From assembly GCA_003599145.1 (NCBI GenBank), contig QZIT01000006.1, positions 62,001 through 126,000 of the forward strand: DNA of 64,000 nucleotides. The letters run 5' to 3'. Below are positions 8,373 through 16,488 of the stretch, piece after piece. This DNA comes from Candidatus Woesearchaeota archaeon. GTDB taxonomy: Archaea > Nanobdellota > Nanobdellia > Woesearchaeales > UBA9642. Position 1 is the first letter of the stretch; each line of letters starts with the position of its first letter. Under the pieces are notes generated by a model, which was not told the origin of the DNA, ran no database searches, and was given only the letters and a program-made list of their open reading frames with translations. The translations under genes and the position numbers were made by a program.

Positions 8373-11116
8373 CACTTGACGATACTTTGAACCAACCTGG
8401 AAGTTTTGGCAGGCCTCATCATAAAGAGCAAGAGTATTTTGAAATGCCTGATCGGAAATTCCTATTGGCGCAGCATAGAGATGGTAGTCCTTGGGCTTTT
8501 TATTCTCATGAAGGAAAAATATTCGATTTTTTTGGAACGCCTGAATTGAATTTTACTTTTTTGAAAATCTATGGGAAGAGATATGGATTGAATCGTTCTG
8601 CGGTGCTATCTGAAGATGGCGAGCCTAAACATTTTATAAAATTAGAACGTCCTGTAGGATCAGTATACAAAGTTGGAGATCGATATTTTATTCAACAGAC
8701 GAATGACCTTTTAAAATATCCTATGCTTTCCTCGCTCACTGATGCTGAAGTGTTGCATTTGTCAGACTTTGACGATGAAGATATGGATTTAAAAGATGTT
8801 GTATCTGTTGGTGGAGAGTTGTATGCACTGGTGGTTGACCGATCTGAAGAGGCCAATTTTAATGAATTAGGAATCCACGATAAAACTGGAGAACTCCCTG
8901 ATATTCCTTCTATTCGTTTTAGCGGTTTGGTTTCTGTTGATGGTGTTCCTTACGTTCTAGGAGCTACTTCGTACGCAATGGGGATGTGGGATGTGAGGAC
9001 TCTGGTCAAAAATAAGCTCAGTGGAATAAAGTTTCCTGATCATGTTAACAGGGTTTCTAAAGTTTCTTTGCACCATCAAAACTTGGTTTTGCTCTATTCA
9101 GGGAGAAATGCCGTGCAAGTTTTTGACCCTGAAACGTTTTCGCTACTTGATGGAGTATATACAAGCAATGACGTCATTCATGATCTTCATGGAAAATCAT
9201 ATTTAACTGTTCAAAATGAACTTGGCTGGAACATCTTTGATGCTAGTCAATGCTTGATGGTTGAACGTCCTCTTAAAGAAAAGCCTGTGCAAATAATCCA
9301 ATTTGATGGCAAGAACCATATTCTTGCTGAAGACTTGGTAGCATATACGCTTGAAGGAAAAGAAACTAAGTTATTTCAGAACATTAAGAACGCCGTGAGT
9401 TCAAAACAACTAGTGTTTAAGCAGTTTTTTGCGTCTGCGAATTCATTTTATGTTGTTATGGGGCAAGTTCCAGGAGTAGAACCTGATGATGTGCAACCAA
9501 CTATAGTTTCCTCAGAAGGACGCGCTGATTGTTTTCAAGGACCCCATAATGTTTTAGATCATGTATTTTATCATCAAGGGAAACCGATTGTTTTGGCAAA
9601 AAAAACCTGGCATGGTCCTTGGAATTTTTATGATGAACAGGGTGTAAGTTCTGCGTTTCCAAAAGCATATACTAGGGATCCTGTTTTTTCGTTCATAGAC
9701 GGCGTGGAAATACTGCATCCTGGGCAAACAAAAACAGCGTTTATTGCAGAAGACAGATTGAGATTTAAAAGTAAAGATCATTTTAGGAAAAGTAAGTACG
9801 GCATGCATAAACACGTTGATTCTATCTATGATGCAGTGCAAAAATGGCTAGCAGCCCAGCCTAATGCAACCATTGTTGGAGAGAACTTCACGCTTGATGC
9901 TTCTATAGCGGAAGCATTGTCAGAAAACGAGATGTTGCATACTGTTGCAACATATTTTGATTATCCTGTATCTGAAGCTTTGAGATTATTGACGCCAGTA
10001 CTTAAAAATGAGCAATCATATGCTGTTTGGGATAGTTTGTTTAAGAGTACTTCTTTATTTCAACGAAAACTGTCATTAGCACAACAGGTTAAAGTATCAG
10101 CAGATTTATCATCACCTACCAGTCTTGAAGCGTATAAAAAAACAATGAATGCAATTGGTTATTTGAGAACAAAGCATAAGAACACTTCAGGAACGCTTGC
10201 AGATCTTGTTGACTGTTCTCGATTTTCAGGTCCGGAATTATTTTTGGAAAAACTCGGTTCTGGAAAAGCCGGAATAACGTATTTAGTTTACTCTCCAACA
10301 TTGGATAAAGAAATGGCCATGAAAATAGTCAAAGATGAATTTTTCAATCCAGAGGAAGCGAAAGTGCTATCTCAGTTGAGCCATCCTAATATTGTGAGAG
10401 TGTGGTACGCAAGTGATACAACGGTAAAGAAAGATGAAAAACCTGTGCATGCTATTTTGATGGATTATGTTGATGGAAAAACTTTGGAAGAGCTTGTTAA
10501 AGAAAACCCTCAAGGTTTATCGGTCGACCAGGTAATTCCTATCGCTTTGCAACTTTTCAATGCAGTATATTATTTGCAAAAGAATAATATTTTTCATCGT
10601 GATTTAAACTTGAGGAATGTTAAAATGGATAGCTTAGGGAGACTGAAAGTGATGGATTTTGGCATCGCTTCTAGCCTCGGTGCATCTCCCAAAGACAATA
10701 GGAAGTTTGGTGGAGGTTCAGATTTATTCTCCTACGGCCTTATTCTTTATCATTTGCTTACAGGAATTCATTTTATTGACGATGAGTGCGCAGTGGGTGT
10801 AAGCTCTGCACATGCAGAAAAATTAGCAGAAGCTATTCTAAGATTGAGAACACCTAACGGTGATTTTAAACCAGAGTATGAAGCAAAGCTTGAAAAAGAA
10901 GGATTGGGTCGCCTTGCAGATGTTATTGATATGTCTTTAAAGTATCCTGATAATGTTGACGGTATGAGATATCGCTTAGAAAATTTGACAGGCTATAAAG
11001 ACTTAGACATGACTCAACAGTTGAAACAAGAATTGGAAGAATTGCTAGGTCATCCTTTAAACTACATGACCTTTTTTACGCTAGTTCAAAAAATAAACAA
11101 AGATACTTTAAAATAG
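8369..11116 (+). CDS. Protein kinase 4 with large N-terminal beta-propeller-like domain
   Basis: A 915-residue protein, the largest of the cluster. Residues about 25-480 are rich in short strands with repeated 'GxxYxLxxxS' and 'VFDPETFSLLDG'-like blades, suggesting a beta-propeller or similar sensor; this fold is an inference. After a helical linker and the shared element LADLVDCSRFSG, the kinase domain starts at LGSGKAGITYLV (about 629) with MAMKIV, HRDLNLRN (His743) and DFGIA (Asp763); the activation segment ends DNRKFGGGSDLFSYG. No transmembrane segment or signal peptide is seen, so the propeller probably senses something in the cytosol. It begins with MTLDD like kinase 3, and the ATGA overlap indicates translational coupling. 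Confidence 0.87.
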   Translation: MTLDDTLNQPGSFGRPHHKEQEYFEMPDRKFLLAQHRDGSPWAFYSHEGKIFDFFGTPELNFTFLKIYGKRYGLNRSAVLSEDGEPKHFIKLERPVGSVYKVGDRYFIQQTNDLLKYPMLSSLTDAEVLHLSDFDDEDMDLKDVVSVGGELYALVVDRSEEANFNELGIHDKTGELPDIPSIRFSGLVSVDGVPYVLGATSYAMGMWDVRTLVKNKLSGIKFPDHVNRVSKVSLHHQNLVLLYSGRNAVQVFDPETFSLLDGVYTSNDVIHDLHGKSYLTVQNELGWNIFDASQCLMVERPLKEKPVQIIQFDGKNHILAEDLVAYTLEGKETKLFQNIKNAVSSKQLVFKQFFASANSFYVVMGQVPGVEPDDVQPTIVSSEGRADCFQGPHNVLDHVFYHQGKPIVLAKKTWHGPWNFYDEQGVSSAFPKAYTRDPVFSFIDGVEILHPGQTKTAFIAEDRLRFKSKDHFRKSKYGMHKHVDSIYDAVQKWLAAQPNATIVGENFTLDASIAEALSENEMLHTVATYFDYPVSEALRLLTPVLKNEQSYAVWDSLFKSTSLFQRKLSLAQQVKVSADLSSPTSLEAYKKTMNAIGYLRTKHKNTSGTLADLVDCSRFSGPELFLEKLGSGKAGITYLVYSPTLDKEMAMKIVKDEFFNPEEAKVLSQLSHPNIVRVWYASDTTVKKDEKPVHAILMDYVDGKTLEELVKENPQGLSVDQVIPIALQLFNAVYYLQKNNIFHRDLNLRNVKMDSLGRLKVMDFGIASSLGASPKDNRKFGGGSDLFSYGLILYHLLTGIHFIDDECAVGVSSAHAEKLAEAILRLRTPNGDFKPEYEAKLEKEGLGRLADVIDMSLKYPDNVDGMRYRLENLTGYKDLDMTQQLKQELEELLGHPLNYMTFFTLVQKINKDTLK

Positions 11117-11120
11117 ATTT

Positions 11121-12068
11121 CTAGCAATACTCTTCCATATGCAGTGCAATATACGTCTCTGAAAAATCGTTGATGGTGTCCAATAAAATCTTGCATTCTG
11201 CAATAACTTTGAATTCCTCGAGAGTAAATTTTTCCCTGTTTACTTTATGCATCAATGCGTATCTTTTCTTTACCAATGCATTCAATTGCTCTTTGCTGTA
11301 CTGCTTTTTCAAGATGACATCAAACTGCTCTAAAAAGAAGGTAAATAATTCTTTGAGTATTTTTTTGATGTGCTCCTTGCGCTTGAGCAAAACAACCTGT
11401 TCTGCAGTATGGCGAAGCTTGTCAAGTATTTTATCCAAAACCATAAATAAGCTAAACAGTCTCATTTTCTTATCCTCTTCAAGATTTGCATACTGCAATA
11501 ATCTTAGATAATAATAGCAGAATTTAGTGATGTTGTCATGTAAGTCATAGGATTTTTCATGAAACTCCTTGAAAGTATCCATGCTGGCTATAAATTCATC
11601 CAGATAGTCTTTGAGCAGATAGTAAATCCTCTGCAAAATGATGTCACTTTTCTCATAGTCTTCCTGAAGAATCAGCGTTTGTAATACAATACAGTTCTTT
11701 TTTTGAGAGACAATTTCAACGCCTATGAATCGTTCAATAACTCTTTTAATGCGCGTATGAACATTGATCGTTTCTTCTCGTTTATAATCGGGAATGAGTT
11801 CATTGCTGAATACCAGCGTTATCTCTTCAACGCCTTGCCGGTAAAACTCCCATAAGTATCTATTGATCGTTATTTTATTAAGCCCATCGATGTTCAACGT
11901 GACTTTTTTTCTTTTCTTTTCAGTTTTTTCTTTGGAAACTCTCAGTTGCATGCCTTCTTCTTCAACATCCAGTTCATCTCCCTGCTTGATATTGTGCTTT
12001 TTTGCCCATGCGCTTGGCAAGCTTACGGTTAAGGTATTCTGGCCAACAAGATTGACTTTTCTTTTCAT
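11121..12068 (-). CDS. AbrB-PhoU-like regulator (first of three)
   Basis: A 315-residue protein. Residues 1-45 (MKRKVNLVGQNTLTVSLPSAW, then KKHNIKQGDELDVEEE) form a SpoVT/AbrB swapped-hairpin DNA-binding domain; residues about 90-310 are all helical with the spacing of PhoU-type bundles. Archaeal AbrB-PhoU proteins are usually linked to phosphate uptake control, but no pst genes are nearby. It is divergent from the Lrp-like gene at 12202, an arrangement repeated at 55902-57405. It is convergent with the kinase operon, with only 4 nt between them. Confidence 0.8.
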   Translation of the reverse strand: MKRKVNLVGQNTLTVSLPSAWAKKHNIKQGDELDVEEEGMQLRVSKEKTEKKRKKVTLNIDGLNKITINRYLWEFYRQGVEEITLVFSNELIPDYKREETINVHTRIKRVIERFIGVEIVSQKKNCIVLQTLILQEDYEKSDIILQRIYYLLKDYLDEFIASMDTFKEFHEKSYDLHDNITKFCYYYLRLLQYANLEEDKKMRLFSLFMVLDKILDKLRHTAEQVVLLKRKEHIKKILKELFTFFLEQFDVILKKQYSKEQLNALVKKRYALMHKVNREKFTLEEFKVIAECKILLDTINDFSETYIALHMEEYC

Positions 12069-12107
12069 AGCATAGAGAAAGCTTTTCCTGTTTATATATT
12101 TTTCTAA

Positions 12108-12119
12108 AAGTAATTACTT
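12108..12119. promoter_or_regulatory. 12-nt perfect palindrome in divergent promoter region
   Basis: AAGTAATTACTT lies midway in the 133-nt spacer between the AbrB-PhoU gene and the Lrp-like gene, flanked by TATA-like stretches on both sides (about 12090-12100 and 12149-12160). Its place suggests a shared operator, possibly bound by one of the two flanking regulators. Confidence 0.4.
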
Positions 12120-12201
12120 ATATACCTATAATAATTATAATTGCTAAAAGTATATATATTTTTTCTGCGTTCTCCAGAATCATTACAGAACGTACAGAAC
12201 C

Positions 12202-12657
12202 ATGTTGACGCCGAAAGAAAAAAAATTGATTGCTGGGCTGAGAAACAATGCTCGTCAGAAGATTAAAACGATTGCGCAGAAGAACAATCTGCCGGTATCA
12301 AGTATGTTTGAATTACTGAATAAACTGGAAAAAAACAACATTATCCAGCATTCCTGCAGAGTCAACTTTGACAGCATAGGATACCCTGTGCGAATGTACA
12401 TAACGCTAAAAACAGAGCTGCAAAACAGAGAACCACTCCAATTGTATCTTGAGCAGCATAAACAGGTCAATAGCCTGCATATCATTAACTCAGGCTATGA
12501 CTTTTTAGTTGAGGCTGTTTTTAAAAACCAAAAGCAGGCGCAGGACTTCATGGATTTGCTGGAAGTTAACAATGCCATAGTCAAAAAAAATGTGTACAAT
12601 GTCATTGAAACCATCCATCAAGAACGGTTTTTGACAGAAGAAGAACATTTTGACTAA
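12202..12657 (+). CDS. Lrp/AsnC-family-like regulator
   Basis: A 151-residue protein. Residues 1-55 are a helix-turn-helix (RNNARQKIKTIAQKNNLPVSSMFELLNKLEKNNII), followed by a RAM-like alpha/beta ligand or dimer domain (about 60-140) with the GYDFLVEAVF core. It resembles the regulator at 55902 in length and pattern (both have 'NSGYDFLVEAVF / NNGYDFMLESVF'), so the two are paralogues. The ATG at 12202 has no clear ribosome binding site; a TATA-like AGTATATATA about 40-50 nt upstream fits a short-leader transcript. Confidence 0.8.
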   Translation: MLTPKEKKLIAGLRNNARQKIKTIAQKNNLPVSSMFELLNKLEKNNIIQHSCRVNFDSIGYPVRMYITLKTELQNREPLQLYLEQHKQVNSLHIINSGYDFLVEAVFKNQKQAQDFMDLLEVNNAIVKKNVYNVIETIHQERFLTEEEHFD

Positions 12658-12670
12658 AAAATGAAATCAA

Positions 12671-14371
12671 ATGAGCGAGAGCGTTACCATGATCTTGGAT
12701 ATAAACTACTATCGAAATAATTATTTTTTAGACCCAAAAGGCTCAAATGCAGAGCTGTTTCTTAATCAGGCGAATAAAATTTTAGTGAAATTGCTTTCCA
12801 TGTATACAGGAAAAGATTTCCAGATTGATATGAAATTGAATGAAGGAGACTTTACTACACAAATAAAAGTGCGAGATGAAACTTCAACAGAACAAATCAA
12901 GAGAAAGGTTGCAAAATTTGGATATAAAATGCCAGAACATGGAGTTTCTCTAGATCATCTTAGAGATGACTTGTCAGATTTATTGAGCAGCGAAATATGC
13001 TTTAATCCAGAATTTATAGGTCAGATGCATCCTCATGATAATATTGCTTCTTTTGTTGCAGGAATTGCAGGAAAATTCTTGAACGGGAATACTATAGCAG
13101 AAGAGGTTTCAAGGGTAACGACCTATTTAGAAAAACAAACAATAGCATGGCTTGCACAATCTTTTGGCTATAAGCCTGATATTTCATGGATGACTACGGT
13201 CGTTGATAGGAAACCTTTAGCATCAGGAAACATTACTGCAGGAGGAACAACGGCAAATTTAACTGCACTCATAGTTGCAAGAAATAAAGCTTTTCCAGAT
13301 GAGCTTTTTACCATAGGCGCAGCGCATGCAGGATTGCATGATGCTGCAGTTGTTTTTGGCTCAGAATATTCCCATTATTCAATTGAAAAATTGTGCGGTT
13401 ATATAGGAATTGGTTCTGATAATTTTAAGAAAATAAAAGCGCCTGATAAAAGAATGCTGCTTCGTGGAACAGACTCTTTAGAAGAAAAAATGTGGCATGC
13501 GGGAAGAATCAAGAAAAAAGTTGTTGCAGTTGTGGCAACTGCCGGTTTAACAGAAACAGGAAATATCGATGATTTATACGGTATTAAAAAATTGATTGAT
13601 AAATTCGAGAGGGAATTTGGATATAGACCGCACTTTCATGTTGACGCAGCGCATGGTGGAGGTTTTATTTTCCATCCTGATTTTAACATAAGAGATGGAA
13701 AGTTCAAGGGAATACAGCATGCAGATTCAATAACCATTGACCCTCATAAAATGCTCTATGTTCATTATACTGCAGGAGCTATTTTATTCAAAGATAGAAA
13801 AGATCATGCATTGCTTAAGCAAAATGCAGATTATCTTTTCAAAAATAACGGTTGCAATGATCTTGGGCAATTTAGAGTTGAAGGTTCTATGGGATTAGAG
13901 GGAGCTTTGCAAACTTGGGCCAGTCTTTATGCATTAGGAAAAGAAGGGTATCAGGTTATTCAAGACCACGTATTGCAGATGACAGCGTATATGAAACAAC
14001 AAATAAAAGGCAATCCAAACTTTCAACTCCTTCATTACCCTGAAATGAACTTATTGGCTTTTAGATATTATAATCCAAGATTTAGTGAACCGCTCAATGA
14101 TGAAATTAACAGTAAAGCACAGAAAGTGATGTACGATCGGGGCAATGCATATATTTCCAATGACGGATTACTGCACAGAAAAGATGAGTCTGATCCTGGA
14201 AGAAAAATGCAAGTATTTAGAGCAGTTGTAATACACCCTTACACCACTGAAAAAGAAATTGATCTTGCGTTGAATGAAGTAACTATGAGCGTTGAAAAAG
14301 TGCTTGATGAAATTGCGCTAAATGCAGCTTATGCAAAGAATAAATTTGAACCTATACCTGTAGGAGGTTAA
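12671..14371 (+). CDS. PLP-dependent group II amino-acid decarboxylase, probably tyrosine decarboxylase
   Basis: A 566-residue pyridoxal-phosphate enzyme. The PLP lysine is K360 in SITIDPHKMLYVHYTAGAIL; the cofactor Asp lies in HVDAAHGG; the substrate-domain sequence ASGNITAGGTTANLTAL is typical. The 'SITIDPHKMxYVxYxAG' wording is shared with tyrosine decarboxylases of lactic acid bacteria, and here too the next gene is a tyrosyl-tRNA synthetase, 1 nt away. It would convert tyrosine to tyramine, or act in acid stress or cofactor synthesis. Glutamate or another aromatic amino acid remains possible. The start may instead be the internal ATG at 12689, since no ribosome binding site is obvious for either. 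Confidence 0.85.
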   Translation: MSESVTMILDINYYRNNYFLDPKGSNAELFLNQANKILVKLLSMYTGKDFQIDMKLNEGDFTTQIKVRDETSTEQIKRKVAKFGYKMPEHGVSLDHLRDDLSDLLSSEICFNPEFIGQMHPHDNIASFVAGIAGKFLNGNTIAEEVSRVTTYLEKQTIAWLAQSFGYKPDISWMTTVVDRKPLASGNITAGGTTANLTALIVARNKAFPDELFTIGAAHAGLHDAAVVFGSEYSHYSIEKLCGYIGIGSDNFKKIKAPDKRMLLRGTDSLEEKMWHAGRIKKKVVAVVATAGLTETGNIDDLYGIKKLIDKFEREFGYRPHFHVDAAHGGGFIFHPDFNIRDGKFKGIQHADSITIDPHKMLYVHYTAGAILFKDRKDHALLKQNADYLFKNNGCNDLGQFRVEGSMGLEGALQTWASLYALGKEGYQVIQDHVLQMTAYMKQQIKGNPNFQLLHYPEMNLLAFRYYNPRFSEPLNDEINSKAQKVMYDRGNAYISNDGLLHRKDESDPGRKMQVFRAVVIHPYTTEKEIDLALNEVTMSVEKVLDEIALNAAYAKNKFEPIPVGG

Positions 14372-14372
14372 A

Positions 14373-15593
14373 ATGAATATTCAGGAACAAATACAGTACA
14401 TTGCAAGAGGAACAGTTGATTTAATAACAAAAGATGATTTGTTATGGAAACTGCAAAAAGCAGAACGTGAAAAACGGTCTATGGTGGTTAAATATGGCGT
14501 TGACCCTACTGCTCCTGAAATGCATCTAGGACATACCGTTCCCTTAAGAAAATTAAAGCATTTTCAGGACATTGGTCATGCCGTTACTTTTTTGATTGGC
14601 GATTTTACAGCAAGAATAGGCGATCCTACAGGGAGATCTTCAGGAAGACAGGCAATGACCGAGGAAGAAGTACTTGCAAATGCCCAATCCTATAAAGAGC
14701 AGATATTCAAAATCTTAAATCCAGAAAAAACAATCATTGTTTATAATAGCGACTGGTTAAAGCCATTGGCATTAGAACAGCTTATTGGATTACTTGCAAA
14801 AAATACCGTCAATAATTTAATTAAACGAAAAAGTTTTGTCAAGCGCTTTGAAAATGGAGAGCCTGTTGCAGGACATGAATTGATTTATCCTTTTTTGCAG
14901 GCGTATGACTCTGTTGCTTTAAACGCAGATGTTGAATTAGGCGGAACAGACCAGTATTTTAATTTAGTTTTTGGAAGAGACTTGCAGCCTAGTTATGGTC
15001 AGGAATCCCAGGTGGTTGTTACAACGCCTTTGCTTGAAGGTCTTGATGGCAATGAAAAAATGAGCAAGTCATTGGGAAACACTATAGGATTAGATGCATC
15101 TGCAATTGACATGTATGCAAAGCTTATGCAGATAAGAGATCATTTGATGATTAAATACTTTACACTGTTAACTGATATGGATGACCTTGAATTAGGAAAA
15201 TTGGAAGTTGCGCTTGCACAGGAAACCATACATCCTTTGGATGTCAAGAAAAGACTTGCTCGCGATATTACTTCTCAGTACCATTCCCTTGAGCAAACAA
15301 AAGAGGCAGAGGAAGAATTTATGAGAGTCTATTCAAGGGGAGAATTGCCTTCTTCGCTTGATACGATTGTTATTAAGCAGGATCAAACAGCAAATGGAAT
15401 AATGACGCCAGTAGCACTTATGAGGCTTGCAGGGATGGCAGAAAGCAATAGTGAAGCTCGAAGATTAATAACGCAAAGGGGATTTAGCATCGATGGAATA
15501 GTTATAGAAAACCCCTATGCAGATATTGCTGTTAAAACTGATATGATTTTGCGTGTTGGAAAAACTAAATATGCAAAAATTGCCTATGAATGA
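14373..15593 (+). CDS. tyrS: Tyrosyl-tRNA synthetase, bacterial type with S4 domain
   Basis: A 406-residue class I synthetase. HIGH-type motif HLGH at 51-54, LIGDFTARIGDPTGRS, tyrosine-site LGGTDQYFNL, and KMSKS at 229-233. A C-terminal S4 RNA-binding domain occupies about 340-406. Archaeal/eukaryal TyrRS lack the S4 domain and have a KMSSS-like motif, so this is the bacterial TyrZ-like form, probably acquired by transfer. The ribosome binding site AGGAGGT lies in the end of the decarboxylase gene. Whether it charges the archaeal-type tRNA-Tyr found at 16298 is an open question. Confidence 0.92.
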   Translation: MNIQEQIQYIARGTVDLITKDDLLWKLQKAEREKRSMVVKYGVDPTAPEMHLGHTVPLRKLKHFQDIGHAVTFLIGDFTARIGDPTGRSSGRQAMTEEEVLANAQSYKEQIFKILNPEKTIIVYNSDWLKPLALEQLIGLLAKNTVNNLIKRKSFVKRFENGEPVAGHELIYPFLQAYDSVALNADVELGGTDQYFNLVFGRDLQPSYGQESQVVVTTPLLEGLDGNEKMSKSLGNTIGLDASAIDMYAKLMQIRDHLMIKYFTLLTDMDDLELGKLEVALAQETIHPLDVKKRLARDITSQYHSLEQTKEAEEEFMRVYSRGELPSSLDTIVIKQDQTANGIMTPVALMRLAGMAESNSEARRLITQRGFSIDGIVIENPYADIAVKTDMILRVGKTKYAKIAYE

Positions 15594-16131
15594 TTTTAAT
15601 AGGGATATGAAAAAAGTAAAAGCATTTTATGAAGTGGTGAGTGCGAACTTTCCAGAATTTTTTCATGGAACGGTTATTGATGCTTGTTCAGGCAATGGTT
15701 TGCTAGGATGGTATGTGCTTTCACAGCATCATGATATGAAGGTTATTGCCATTGATAAAAAAGAGACAGAAAAAGCTAAACAGTATAGAGCGTTGTTTCC
15801 TGATGCGGAACATCAATACGCTTTTCAACAGATAGATATAACAAAACAACCATTGCCAGAAGCTGATGCACTCGTTGCACTGCATGCCTGCGGAACATTA
15901 ACAGATATGCTTATGGAACATGCAATGAAAGAACATATGCCCTTTGCAATTATGCCTTGTTGTTATAGCAAAGACAGGCATTATTTTCCAGGCAACGGCG
16001 GATTTGCCTTTCAAGAACAGATTACTCATGAACGACTGCTGTTTGCACGAGGACAGTATGCGGACGTTAAGCTTTTACATATTGATGATGCAATAACTCC
16101 TATGAATGCTATACTTGGAGGGGTTGCATAA
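15586..16131 (+). CDS. Class I SAM methyltransferase (Methyltransf_32-like)
   Basis: About 181 residues from ATG 15586, which overlaps the tyrS stop; the frame is open upstream (15553) but inside tyrS. The SAM site is VIDACSGNGLLGW; later motifs LHACGTLTDML and MPCCYSKDRH match the Methyltransf_32 (PF13679/METTL25-like) group, whose members carry 'HaCG..td' and 'PCCy'. The substrate is unknown. Its place between tyrS and tRNA-Tyr may be chance or may point to RNA modification. Confidence 0.75.
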   Translation: MNDFNRDMKKVKAFYEVVSANFPEFFHGTVIDACSGNGLLGWYVLSQHHDMKVIAIDKKETEKAKQYRALFPDAEHQYAFQQIDITKQPLPEADALVALHACGTLTDMLMEHAMKEHMPFAIMPCCYSKDRHYFPGNGGFAFQEQITHERLLFARGQYADVKLLHIDDAITPMNAILGGVA

Positions 16132-16297
16132 TCTTAAAATTCGCACTAAACGAAATGTTTAAATAAAAGTTGATATTTATGATGGCAATGAAAAGCAAAA
16201 CTAAAAAATGCAGTTGTGGTTTTGTTAGTTTAAGAACTGTTTTCTATTGCTATTGATAGGTCTGGATTTGCTTTACAAGTTCAGACCGCGTATTGTC
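16132..16297. other. Intergenic region before tRNA-Tyr
   Basis: This 166-nt gap carries the tRNA promoter region and a 25-codon ORF (16179-16256, MMAMKSKTKKCSCGF start) with a CSC motif. The ORF follows a TATA-like GTTTAAATAAAA and could be a small peptide, but evidence is weak. Confidence 0.3.
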
Positions 16298-16420
16298 CCC
16301 CGCTTAGCTCAATGGTAGAGCGTTCGGCTGTAGATATAACGCAGAATAAGCGCTGTTGCTGTTGATGAAGCGTTATCAGCTGATACCGAAAGGTTGCCGG
16401 TTCAAGTCCGGCAGCGGGGA
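16298..16420 (+). tRNA. tRNA-Tyr (anticodon GTA) with 51-nt intron
   Basis: The acceptor stem CCCCGCT (16298-16304) pairs with AGCGGGG (16413-16419), with discriminator A at 16420. The D arm is GCTC-AATGGTA-GAGC, the anticodon stem TTCGG/CCGAA, the loop CTGTAG + A with anticodon GTA at 16330-16332, and the T arm GCCGG-TTCAAGT-CCGGC. The intron is 16334-16384, at the canonical 37/38 site, and forms an ATAACGC/GCGTTAT helix expected near a bulge-helix-bulge. The mature length is 72 nt. The first pair is C1-G72, the archaeal/eukaryal tyrosine identity pair. Confidence 0.93.
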
Positions 16421-16488
16421 TTATAGAGAGGTCAAAAACATGAAACAACAACAAGGGGCTAAGGCGAAAAACGCTGATTGTCTTTATC

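Noticed and set aside
16179-16256. 25-codon ORF with CSC motif before tRNA-Tyr
   Set aside because: Short, no clear ribosome binding site, and could be chance in the promoter region; kept only as a remark.
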